From NCBI GenBank assembly GCA_002297665.1, contig DBMS01000131.1, forward strand, positions 2,852 to 10,272: 7,421 nt of DNA. Reading direction: 5' to 3'. Shown here one piece after another: positions 1 through 5,743 of this stretch. Within the stretch, counting starts at the first letter, position 1. The number at the start of each line of letters is the position of its first letter. The notes under the pieces were generated by a model. The model saw nothing but the letters and a program-made list of their open reading frames with translations, did not search any database and was not told the origin of the DNA. Source of the DNA: Holophagaceae bacterium UBA692. Lineage in GTDB: Bacteria > Acidobacteriota > Holophagae > Holophagales > Holophagaceae. The position numbers and the translations under genes are program-made.

Positions 1-387
1 ATCCTGGAGCGCCTGGAGCCTTTCCAGGCCAAGGTCCTCACCGTCCGCAACCAGGCCGACCTGGGGGGCGAACCCGGCGGTGACCCCTGCATTTCCGCGG
101 CCACGGGAGACCTGGAACCGCTGGCGGAGGCCCTCAGGCGGCGCTTCCTGGGTCCCCTGGCGCCGGACGCGTGCCTGGGCGCCCTGGACACCGCCCGCCA
201 GCGCGGGATCCTGCACGACCTGGTGGCCCAGATGGACCTCCTGTGCGGCCTGGAACCCGGCGCGCCGCCGGAGGTGGCCGCCTCCCTCCTCCAGGGCGCC
301 TGGGGCCTCCTGGCGCGCCTCACGGGGGAGGATCGCGCGGAGACGTCCCTGGATCAGCTGTTCTCCGGGTTCTGCCTTGGGAAGTGA
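1..387 (+). CDS. mnmE: tRNA modification GTPase MnmE (TrmE), C-terminal part
   Basis: This is the 3' end of a gene that begins before the window; 128 codons and a TGA stop are present. MnmE works with MnmG to add (carboxymethyl)aminomethyl groups to C5 of the wobble uridine of certain tRNAs, using a potassium-activated GTPase. The visible part starts in the last third of the G domain: VRNQADL (codons 15-21) aligns with the G4 loop VRNKADI of E. coli MnmE, and ISAATG (codons 31-36) is the G5 loop. The rest is the helical domain, which folds back and ends in FCLGK, matching the family's invariant C-terminal FCIGK whose Cys is needed for tRNA modification. The lysine of NKxD is replaced by Gln, which is unusual. 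gatB follows after 24 nt on the same strand, so co-transcription is likely. The identification rests on the C-terminal motif and G-domain register and is confident despite truncation. Confidence 0.93.
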   Translation: MLERLEPFQAKVLTVRNQADLGGEPGGDPCISAATGDLEPLAEALRRRFLGPLAPDACLGALDTARQRGILHDLVAQMDLLCGLEPGAPPEVAASLLQGAWGLLARLTGEDRAETSLDQLFSGFCLGK

Positions 388-411
388 CTTAGACTGGATC
401 CGGAGCGGCAC

Positions 412-1866
412 ATGAATCCTGGTTTCGAGGCGGTCATCGGGCTGGAGGTCCACATCCAGCTGTCCACCCGTTCGAAGATGTTCTGCGGGTGCGCCAACGC
501 CTACGGAGGGGAACCCAACTCCCGCACCTGTCCGGTGTGCCTGGGGCTCCCCGGCGCCCTTCCGGTCCTCAACGGGGAGGCCGTGACCGCGGCCCTGCGC
601 CTGGGCCTCGCCGTGGAGGCCGACCTGAGGCGCAGGAGCACCTTCTACCGCAAACAGTACGTCTATCCCGACCTGCCCAAGGGGTACCAGATCACCCAGG
701 GGCCCGTGGCCATCGTGGAGAACGGGCACGTCATGATCCCGGGCGACCCCCGGGTCAGGGGGACCGAGGGACCCGTGCGGGTGGGCATCGAGCGGGCCCA
801 CCTGGAGGAGGACGCGGGCAAATCCATCCATGACGCCCACGGACGGCAGTCCCTGGTGGACCTGAACCGGGCGGGGGTCCCCCTCCTTGAGATCGTCGGG
901 GCCCCGGACCTGCGCAGCGCCCAGGAGGCGTCGGATTACCTCAAGGCCCTCCACCGCCTGGTGACCTTCCTGGGGATCTGCGACGGAAACCTGGAGGAGG
1001 GGTCCTTCCGGGCCGACGCCAACATCAGCGTGCGGCGCCCCGGCGAACCCTTCGGAACCCGGGTGGAGATCAAGAACCTCAACTCCTTCCGATTCGTGCG
1101 GATGGCCTTGGATCATGAGTACGCGCGGCAGACGGAACTCCTGGAGAAGGGACAGCGCTTCGACCCGGAAACCCGCGGATGGGATGCGGACAAGGGAGAG
1201 ACCCGAAGCCAGCGCAGCAAGGAAGCGGCCATGGACTACCGGTACTTCCCGGAGCCCGATCTGCCGGCCCTGGTGCTCACCGAGGCCGAGATCGAGGCGG
1301 CCGGCTCGTCGCTCCCGGAACTGCCGGAGGCCCGGTGCCGCCGGTTCATGGCCCAGCACGGGCTGTCCGCCTACGAGGCGGGCATGCTGCTCCAGACGCA
1401 TTCCTTCGCCGCCTACTTCGAGGAGGTGGCGCGGGCCGCCGGCAACGGGAAGCAGGCCGCGAACTGGATGCTGGGCGAGATGAGCCGCTCCTTGAACGAA
1501 CGCGGCGGGCGCCTGGAGGACCTGGGGCTGGCCCCCGGGACCCTGGCGGAACTGATCCGCCTCGTGGCCGGGGGCACCCTCAACCTGAACACCGCCAAGG
1601 AGGTCGTCTTTCCTGCGCTGCTGAGGGGGGAGGGGACCCCGGCCGGCCTCGTGCGGGACCGCGGGCTCGCGCAGGTGACGGACCGCGCCGCGGTGATGGA
1701 CCTGGTGGAGGCCGTCCTGGCGGCCCATCCCGGCCAGGTGGAGGCCTGTCGCGCCGGGAAGGTGGCGCTGCGGGGCTTCCTGGTCGGACAGGTCATGAAG
1801 GCCGGCAAGGGGCAGGTTGATCCCCGGTTGGTGAACGAGGCCCTCCTTGAAGCGCTGGCGAGGTAG
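412..1866 (+). CDS. gatB: Asp-tRNA(Asn)/Glu-tRNA(Gln) amidotransferase subunit B
   Basis: GatB is the kinase/tRNA-binding subunit of the GatCAB complex. It phosphorylates Glu (or Asp) mischarged on tRNA(Gln) (or tRNA(Asn)) and transamidates it with ammonia channelled from GatA. The 484-residue length is normal. The N-terminus has the family signature IGLEVHIQL (residues 9-17), then a four-cysteine zinc knuckle (Cys25, Cys27, Cys40, Cys43; CPVCLGLPG at 40-48). HLEEDAGK (130-137), SLVDLNRAG (147-155), ADANISVR (201-208), KNLNSF (221-226) and DYRYFPEPDLP (275-285) mark the catalytic cradle. The last ~150 residues are the helical and YqeY-like tail domains that grip tRNA, ending with GFLVGQVMKAGKGQ (455-468). 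The ATG is preceded by GGAG at 402-405 with 6-nt spacing. gatA and gatC are not beside it, so the complex is encoded at separate loci. It lies between mnmE and a small membrane-protein gene, probably in one transcript. Confidence 0.98.
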   Translation: MNPGFEAVIGLEVHIQLSTRSKMFCGCANAYGGEPNSRTCPVCLGLPGALPVLNGEAVTAALRLGLAVEADLRRRSTFYRKQYVYPDLPKGYQITQGPVAIVENGHVMIPGDPRVRGTEGPVRVGIERAHLEEDAGKSIHDAHGRQSLVDLNRAGVPLLEIVGAPDLRSAQEASDYLKALHRLVTFLGICDGNLEEGSFRADANISVRRPGEPFGTRVEIKNLNSFRFVRMALDHEYARQTELLEKGQRFDPETRGWDADKGETRSQRSKEAAMDYRYFPEPDLPALVLTEAEIEAAGSSLPELPEARCRRFMAQHGLSAYEAGMLLQTHSFAAYFEEVARAAGNGKQAANWMLGEMSRSLNERGGRLEDLGLAPGTLAELIRLVAGGTLNLNTAKEVVFPALLRGEGTPAGLVRDRGLAQVTDRAAVMDLVEAVLAAHPGQVEACRAGKVALRGFLVGQVMKAGKGQVDPRLVNEALLEALAR

Positions 1867-1875
1867 GGAGTCCCC

Positions 1876-2043
1876 ATGGTGGAGCCGCCCGAGACCCCGG
1901 AGGACGACCTGGAGCGCGAGGCCCTGGCGGACCCCGCGGCCCATTACCGGGACGCCCACGATCCCCAGCCCACCTTCTGGAGGGTCCTGGTGCTCATCCT
2001 CGTGGCCGTGGCGGCGCTTTCCGTGGTGTTCGGGCTGAGATGA
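1876..2043 (+). CDS. Small tail-anchored single-pass membrane protein (55 aa), function unknown
   Basis: This short reading frame was found by reading the gap behind gatB. It encodes 55 residues and I do not recognise a family. Residues 1-32 are hydrophilic and acidic (MVEPPETPEDDLEREALADP, then HYRDAHDPQP). Residues 33-53 are a single hydrophobic helix starting at TFWRVLVLILVAVAAL, and the protein ends in FGLR right after it. That layout predicts a C-terminal membrane anchor with the N-terminus probably cytoplasmic; no signal peptide or Cys is seen. A good ribosome site, AGGGAG (1865-1870), ends 5 nt before the ATG and partly overlaps the gatB stop, which points to translational coupling with gatB. 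The hydrophobic helix and the ribosome site argue that it is real; lack of a recognised homologue keeps confidence moderate. Its stop is followed within one base by a strong hairpin. Confidence 0.62.
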   Translation: MVEPPETPEDDLEREALADPAAHYRDAHDPQPTFWRVLVLILVAVAALSVVFGLR

Positions 2044-2092
2044 ACGAGGGCGGACCGCGCGGTCGCTGCGCGGGCTCTCCGTCCCCCCTCGT
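2044..2092 (+). terminator. Strong GC-rich hairpin after the gatB/small-protein unit
   Basis: The arm ACGAGGGCGGAC (2044-2055) pairs with GTCCCCCCTCGT (2081-2092) at 11 of 12 positions (one C-C mismatch). An inner stem CCGCGC/GCGCGG (2055-2060 with 2068-2073) closes a 7-nt loop; base 2055 can join only one of the two stems. The structure begins directly after the TGA of the small gene. No T-run follows, so it is not a textbook intrinsic terminator. It could end or slow transcription, protect the 3' end of the upstream mRNA, or be a structured leader for the next gene. Confidence 0.45.
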
Positions 2093-2103
2093 GCAAGGTG
2101 CCA

Positions 2104-2132
2104 TGGAGGCCCGGGCCCGGGGGTGATACCAT
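2104..2132 (+). promoter_or_regulatory. Possible extended -10 promoter for the trans-sulfuration/thiS unit
   Basis: TGATACCAT (2124-2132) fits the extended -10 form TGnTAnnAT, placed about 43 nt before the start codon at 2175. The -35 at 17-nt spacing (TGGAGG, 2104-2109) matches TTGACA poorly. The spacer holds the self-complementary 12-mer CCCGGGCCCGGG (2110-2121), which might be an operator or only GC bias. The only support is the 131-nt gap, the hairpin upstream and the -10 match, so this is weak. Confidence 0.27.
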
Positions 2133-2174
2133 GGCCGCGATGCGGGGCGCGCCAAGGCCCCGGGGGAGCGAAGC

Positions 2175-3371
2175 ATGGATCCAAAGGGTTGGGGCCTGAG
2201 CACGACTGCCATCCATGCCGGCAAGGGGCACAACGGAACCCGCTCCGTGACGACGCCCATCTTCCAGACTTCGGTGTTCGAGCTCATGGAGAACGCCGAG
2301 GGGGCGGAGTTCGCCAATGCCGTCGAGCCTCCGCAGTTCTATACCCGATGGGGCAACCCCAATTTCAGCGAGGTCCAGCAGGTGGTGGCCACCCTAGAAG
2401 GGGCCGAGCGGGCGCTGGTGACCAGTTCGGGCATGAGCGCCTTCGCCACGGTTTTCGATACCTTCCTCCGGGCGGGCGACCATGTGGTGGCGCCGGCCGC
2501 GGTGTACCTGGGCACCGAGCAGCTCCTGCGCGCCTGGGAGGCCCGCAAGGGGCTGAAGATCACCTGGGTGGAGAATTCCCTGGACGTGGCGGAATGGGAG
2601 GGGGCCGTCACGGAGCGCACCCGGTTGATCCTGACGGAAACCCCCTCCAACCCGACCCTGGCCGTCACGGACCTGGCGGCCATCGCGGCCATCGGCCGGC
2701 GCAAAGGCGTGCGCACGGTGGCCGACAACACGTTCGCGACCCCCATCTTCACCAAGCCGGTGGAGCTGGGCATCGACCTGAGCATCTCCAGCGCCACGAA
2801 ATACCTGGGCGGGCACTCGGACCTGGTGGCCGGGGTCATCGCCGGAACCGAGGCCGACATCGCGGCCTGCTGGGCCACCGCCAAGATCACGGGCCCCACC
2901 CTGGATCCGTTTGCCGCTTGGCTGCTTCACCGGGGGCTGAAGACCCTCTACCTCCGTGTGCGCAGGGCCTCGGACAACGCCCAGTCGCTGGCCGCATGGC
3001 TGCTTTGGCAGCCCCAGGTCGCCCGGGTGGACTACCCCGGCACCAAGGACCATCCGGGCCACGAAGTGGCCACCCGTCAGATGAACGGAGGCTTCGGGGC
3101 CATGATGAGCTTCGAGTTGCGCGGCGGCCTCCTGGCGGGGCAGCGTTTCTGCGAGGCCCTTGGAATCATCACCCGGGCGGTGAGCCTGGGGGGGGTTGAA
3201 AGCCTCATCCAGCACCCCGCGAGCATGAGCCACCTCCGCACGCCCCCCGAGGTGAAGGCGCGGCTGGGGATTACGGATGGGCTTCTGCGCTTTTCCGTGG
3301 GCATCGAGGACGAGGCGGACCTCAAGGCCGACCTGGAAAGCGGCTTCCTTGCCGCCGACGCGGCGAGGTAG
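2175..3371 (+). CDS. PLP-dependent Cys/Met trans-sulfuration enzyme (cystathionine gamma-synthase/gamma-lyase-like)
   Basis: This 398-residue fold-type I PLP enzyme of the Cys/Met metabolism family exchanges or eliminates groups at C-gamma of homoserine esters, cystathionine or methionine. Visible family features: the phosphate-binding Tyr56 and Arg58 in FYTRWGNPN, SSGMSA (84-89) cradling the phosphate, Tyr111 stacking on the PLP ring, Asp184 (VADNTFATP) holding the pyridine nitrogen, and Lys209 in SATKYLGGHSD as the Schiff-base lysine. The C-terminal SLGGVESLIQHPASMSH (337-353) is the cystathionine gamma-synthase/gamma-lyase/methionine gamma-lyase form, unlike the NLGDTKT version in MetY/MetZ. 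The Cys that marks methionine gamma-lyase (YGCT) is Gly113 here (YLGT), so a methioninase is less likely. Substrate cannot be settled by eye; metB, metC/mccB-like or a homocysteine-forming sulfhydrylase are options. The ATG follows GGGGGAG (2162-2168) at 6 nt. A thiS-type gene starts 3 nt after its stop. Confidence 0.95.
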   Translation: MDPKGWGLSTTAIHAGKGHNGTRSVTTPIFQTSVFELMENAEGAEFANAVEPPQFYTRWGNPNFSEVQQVVATLEGAERALVTSSGMSAFATVFDTFLRAGDHVVAPAAVYLGTEQLLRAWEARKGLKITWVENSLDVAEWEGAVTERTRLILTETPSNPTLAVTDLAAIAAIGRRKGVRTVADNTFATPIFTKPVELGIDLSISSATKYLGGHSDLVAGVIAGTEADIAACWATAKITGPTLDPFAAWLLHRGLKTLYLRVRRASDNAQSLAAWLLWQPQVARVDYPGTKDHPGHEVATRQMNGGFGAMMSFELRGGLLAGQRFCEALGIITRAVSLGGVESLIQHPASMSHLRTPPEVKARLGITDGLLRFSVGIEDEADLKADLESGFLAADAAR

Positions 3372-3374
3372 CGG

Positions 3375-3575
3375 GTGCGGCTGATCCTCAACGGCAAGGA
3401 ACGGGAGACGCCCGACCTGGCAACGGTGGCGGACCTGGCGCAGTGGCTCCTCCTGCCGGCCTACGGAAGCGCGGTGGAATTGAACGGCGAGGTCGTACGC
3501 AAAACCGACTTCGGCACCACGGCCTTGAAGGACCAGGACCGGCTGGAGGTGATCCGCCTGGTGGGGGGAGGCTGA
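3375..3575 (+). CDS. thiS: ThiS-type sulfur-carrier protein (ubiquitin-like)
   Basis: This 66-residue beta-grasp protein is the same length as E. coli ThiS. Family features are the opening strand MRLILNGKE, the ELNGEVV segment (35-41), DQDRLEVIRLVGGG (53-66) and the exposed C-terminal Gly-Gly that is adenylated and turned into a thiocarboxylate for sulfur donation. In thiamin synthesis ThiF activates it and ThiG uses the sulfur for the thiazole ring. The start is GTG at 3375, 3 nt behind the upstream stop, with GAGG (3365-3368) spaced 6 nt away inside the preceding gene, so the two genes are almost certainly translated together. Neither thiG, thiF nor another thi gene is in the window; the only partner is a PLP trans-sulfuration enzyme. 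The carrier may therefore serve thiamin, homocysteine/cysteine formation, or both. The ThiS/MoaD-like class is clear; its exact pathway is inferred. Confidence 0.87.
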   Translation: MRLILNGKERETPDLATVADLAQWLLLPAYGSAVELNGEVVRKTDFGTTALKDQDRLEVIRLVGGG

Positions 3576-3581
3576 CCAGAC

Positions 3582-3604
3582 GGGGTGGCCGGGCTCGGCT
3601 CCCC
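3582..3604. terminator. Hairpin in the convergent gap between thiS and ribD
   Basis: GGGG (3582-3585), a bulged T, GGCCG (3587-3591), loop GGCT (3592-3595) and CGGCTCCCC (3596-3604) form a roughly 9-bp GC-rich stem with one G-U pair. It sits in the 39-nt gap between the thiS stop and the ribD stop on the opposite strand. It lacks a real T-tract on either side, so termination would be weak or need Rho; position is the main support. Confidence 0.4.
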
Positions 3605-3614
3605 CTCGTTCATG

Positions 3615-4766
3615 TCAGAGCACGGACAGGACGTCCCAGGACCCGCCCGGAAACGCCGTCCGGGCCCGGAGGACCCCCAGGCGGGAAACGTCCAGGCGCA
3701 CCGGAGCGCCGTGGGCGGGTTCGTCCGACACGAACCGGTGGAATTCGTCCACGAGGCCCTCTTCCAGGAGGCGCCTGGCGAGGATGCCGCCTCCTTCGAA
3801 CAGCACCCGCCCCACGCCACGGGCCACCAGTTCGTGCAACAGGTGCTTCAGGCTGACGCCGCCGGGACCCGGCGGAAGGTGCAGATCCTCCACGCCGCGG
3901 ATGGGCGGGCAGTCCTCCGTCAGGGCGCGCAGGACGGGCTGGCCGGCCACGGGGAGCCAAACCTTCCGGGTGCCGGGCAGGCGCCCCTGGCTGTCCAGGA
4001 CCACGCGCAGGGCCTGCCGGTGGGGCGGGGTGGGGTGGGGCCAGCGGTCGGTTAGCCGAGGGTCATCCACCTCCACGGTCCACCGGCCCACCACCAGGGC
4101 CTCGGTGGCCCGGCGAAGGGCGTGGGCGAGGTTCTGGATTTCAGGGGAGGTCACCTGGGTGCTCTGGCCCTCGGGGCCCAGGGAACCGTCGGCCCCCAGG
4201 GCCAGCTTCAGGACCACCCAGGGGAGCCCGGTTCGGATCAGCTTGAAGAAGGGGGCGTGGAACCGCGAACATGCAAGGCCCAGAACGGACTCCGTGACCT
4301 CGATGCCGTGGGATCGGAGGATGGCGATGCCGCCGCCGTCCACCCGGGGATTGGGGTCCTTGACGCCCACGACCACCCGGGCGATGCCGGCGCGGATGAG
4401 AGCCTCCGTGCAGGGAGGGGTGCGGCCGTGGTGGCAGCATGGCTCGAGGGTGACGTAGGCCGTGGCGCCCCGGGTGTCGTTGTCCTTCAGCTCCGCGTCC
4501 CGGAGGGCCATGATCTCCCCGTGGGGATCGCCCGCGCGGGTGTGGACGCCCTGGCCGATGACGTTCCCGTCCTGGACGAGGACGCATCCGACGGGCGGGT
4601 TGGGGCTGCTGAGGCCCACGCCCGACATGCCCTGGCGGATGGCCAATGCCATGAAATGCTCGTCTCCCGTGCGGCTGTCCGGATCCGGAAAGGGTCCTCC
4701 ACAAGCCAGTTCCCAGGCCAGGAACCCGGTGAGGGGCCGGGGAGCTTCACACATCGAGGAGGCCAT
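3615..4766 (-). CDS. ribD: Bifunctional riboflavin biosynthesis protein RibD (deaminase/reductase)
   Basis: RibD carries out two successive steps from GTP to riboflavin: deamination of diaminohydroxyphosphoribosylaminopyrimidine, then NADPH-dependent reduction of its ribosyl chain. Numbering from the ATG at 4766 (383 residues), the deaminase domain starts at DEHFMALAIRQG (35-46), followed by SPNPPVGCVLVQDG. Its zinc site is His82 (PHGE, catalytic Glu84) with Cys110 and Cys119 in LEPCCHHGRTPPC. KDPNPRVDGGG (137-146) ends the domain. The reductase domain runs from about 182: LKLALGADG, VDDPRLTDRW (233-242) and VLFEGGGILARRLLEEGLVDE (321-341). The usual HAE is HGE, and SLDG is GADG. The start is uncertain: ATG 4766 overlaps ftsY by 20 nt, ATG 4754 by 8 nt, neither with a ribosome site; ATG 4652 follows GGGAG at 11 nt but would remove the conserved DEHF. 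Coupling to ftsY is the likely solution. No FMN riboswitch is seen. Confidence 0.95.
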   Translation of the reverse strand: MASSMCEAPRPLTGFLAWELACGGPFPDPDSRTGDEHFMALAIRQGMSGVGLSSPNPPVGCVLVQDGNVIGQGVHTRAGDPHGEIMALRDAELKDNDTRGATAYVTLEPCCHHGRTPPCTEALIRAGIARVVVGVKDPNPRVDGGGIAILRSHGIEVTESVLGLACSRFHAPFFKLIRTGLPWVVLKLALGADGSLGPEGQSTQVTSPEIQNLAHALRRATEALVVGRWTVEVDDPRLTDRWPHPTPPHRQALRVVLDSQGRLPGTRKVWLPVAGQPVLRALTEDCPPIRGVEDLHLPPGPGGVSLKHLLHELVARGVGRVLFEGGGILARRLLEEGLVDEFHRFVSDEPAHGAPVRLDVSRLGVLRARTAFPGGSWDVLSVL

Positions 4767-5658
4767 CCACGAAGGTTTCGGGGTCGAAGGGGATCAGGTC
4801 GTCCACCTGCTCGCCCACGCCCACGAAGGCGATGGGGAGCTTCAGCCGTTCCAGGATGGCCACCGCCACGCCACCCTTGGCGCTGCCGTCCAGCTTGGTG
4901 AGGATCAGGTCGGTGATGCCGGCGGACTGCTTGAAGGCTTCGGCCTGGACCAGGCCGTTCTGCCCGGTGGTGGCGTCCAGGACGAGGATGACGCGGTGCG
5001 GGGCCTCGGGGATGACCTTCTGGAGGCTGCGGCGGATCTTGTCCAGTTCCCGCATGAGGTGGTCCTTGGTATGCAGTCGGCCGGCGGTGTCCACCAGCAC
5101 CCAGGGGATGCCCTTGGTCAGCGCGCTGGTGGCGCCGTCGAAGGCGATGGCGGCGGGGTCGCCTCCCATCTGGTTGCGGATCACCGGTACGCCCGCGCGC
5201 TTGCCCCACAATTCCAGCTGATCGATGGCCGCGGCCCGGAAGGTGTCGCCCGCCACCACCAGGACGTCCTCCCCCCGATCCTTCAGGTGGGCGGCCAGCT
5301 TGCCCAGGGTGGTGGTCTTGCCGACGCCGTTCACGCCCACCAGGAGGCACACCTGGGTGCCCTGCGCCGCCAGGGGCCGGGGAGGGACCTGGCGCAGGAT
5401 CTTCAGGAGCTCGTCCTTGAGCACGGCCTTGGGATCGATGTCGCCGGACCGCTTCATCTCGAACCGGAGCCGGTCCATGAGCCGCTTGACGCCGTGGACC
5501 CCCAGGTCGGCCTGGAGGAGCAGGTCCTCCAGTTCCTCCAACTGGTCCTCGTCCAGGCGGCGCAGGCCCAGGAGCCGGCCCATGGGGGCCAGGACCAGCT
5601 CCTGGGTGCGCTGGAGACCCTGTTTGAACTTGTTGAACAGATCACCAAAAAGGCTCAA
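4747..5658 (-). CDS. ftsY: Signal recognition particle receptor FtsY
   Basis: FtsY is the SRP receptor GTPase; it docks Ffh-bound ribosomes at the inner membrane for co-translational insertion. The 303-residue protein is a minimal NG form without the long acidic A domain of E. coli. An amphipathic N-terminus (MSLFGDLFNKFKQGL) could bind membrane lipid, followed by the helical N domain (about 35-95). The G domain has G1 GVNGVGKTTT (108-117), DTFRAAA (138-144, the SRP-family insertion box start), G3 DTAGR (190-194), G4 TKLD (254-257) and the closing GVGEQVDDLIPFDPETFVDG (280-299). The start is TTG at 5658, with GAGG five bases upstream; it gives the expected family N-terminus and no in-frame ATG fits better. 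It lies 85 nt behind lon and its end overlaps the ribD start, so ftsY-ribD is one translational unit. Confidence 0.97.
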   Translation of the reverse strand: MSLFGDLFNKFKQGLQRTQELVLAPMGRLLGLRRLDEDQLEELEDLLLQADLGVHGVKRLMDRLRFEMKRSGDIDPKAVLKDELLKILRQVPPRPLAAQGTQVCLLVGVNGVGKTTTLGKLAAHLKDRGEDVLVVAGDTFRAAAIDQLELWGKRAGVPVIRNQMGGDPAAIAFDGATSALTKGIPWVLVDTAGRLHTKDHLMRELDKIRRSLQKVIPEAPHRVILVLDATTGQNGLVQAEAFKQSAGITDLILTKLDGSAKGGVAVAILERLKLPIAFVGVGEQVDDLIPFDPETFVDGLLDV

Positions 5659-5684
5659 GGGTACCTCGGAGGGGCGGAGTGCGC

Positions 5685-5700
5685 GGTTCCATGTGGAACA
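5685..5700. promoter_or_regulatory. parS-like palindrome between ftsY and lon
   Basis: On the - strand the site reads TGTTCCACATGGAACC. Its arms GTTCCA and TGGAAC are a perfect inverted repeat around two bases. It differs from the Myxococcus-type ParB site core GTTCCACGTGGAAC at one central position (A for G), and from the widespread Firmicutes form TGTTTCACGTGAAACA at several. It lies in the gap that must hold the ftsY promoter region, 27 nt before the TTG start codon, so a local repressor operator is an alternative. mnmE, often near oriC together with parAB, is in the same window, which makes a centromere site plausible but unproven. Confidence 0.35.
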
Positions 5701-5743
5701 TCGCCCTTACGCTTGAAAAGAGAAAATGTTGCCGGTTACGGGG

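Noticed and set aside
1413..1877. A 154-codon - strand frame opposite the end of gatB
   Set aside because: Ser/Arg/Pro-rich composition typical of antisense GC-rich frames; gatB on the other strand is complete.
1847..2038. A 63-codon + frame overlapping the gatB end and the small membrane gene
   Set aside because: It encodes Arg/Pro/Trp-rich sequence without a helix; the 1876-2043 frame has the better ribosome site and a clean hydrophobic segment.
2044..2174. A SAM or other sulfur-linked riboswitch before the PLP enzyme
   Set aside because: The conserved SAM-I, SAM-II and SAH core sequences that I know are absent; only the GC hairpin is seen.
2123..3199. A 358-codon + frame inside the PLP enzyme gene
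   Set aside because: Its product is low-complexity Gly/Pro/Arg sequence, while the overlapping frame has all PLP-site residues.
2394..3233. A 279-codon - strand frame opposite the PLP enzyme gene
   Set aside because: It is antisense to a strongly conserved gene and lacks recognisable motifs or a ribosome site.
5708..5743. An intrinsic terminator for lon ending in the TTTTCTCTTTT stretch on the - strand
   Set aside because: The only stem before the pyrimidine run is 3 bp (CCG/CGG), too weak to support a call.
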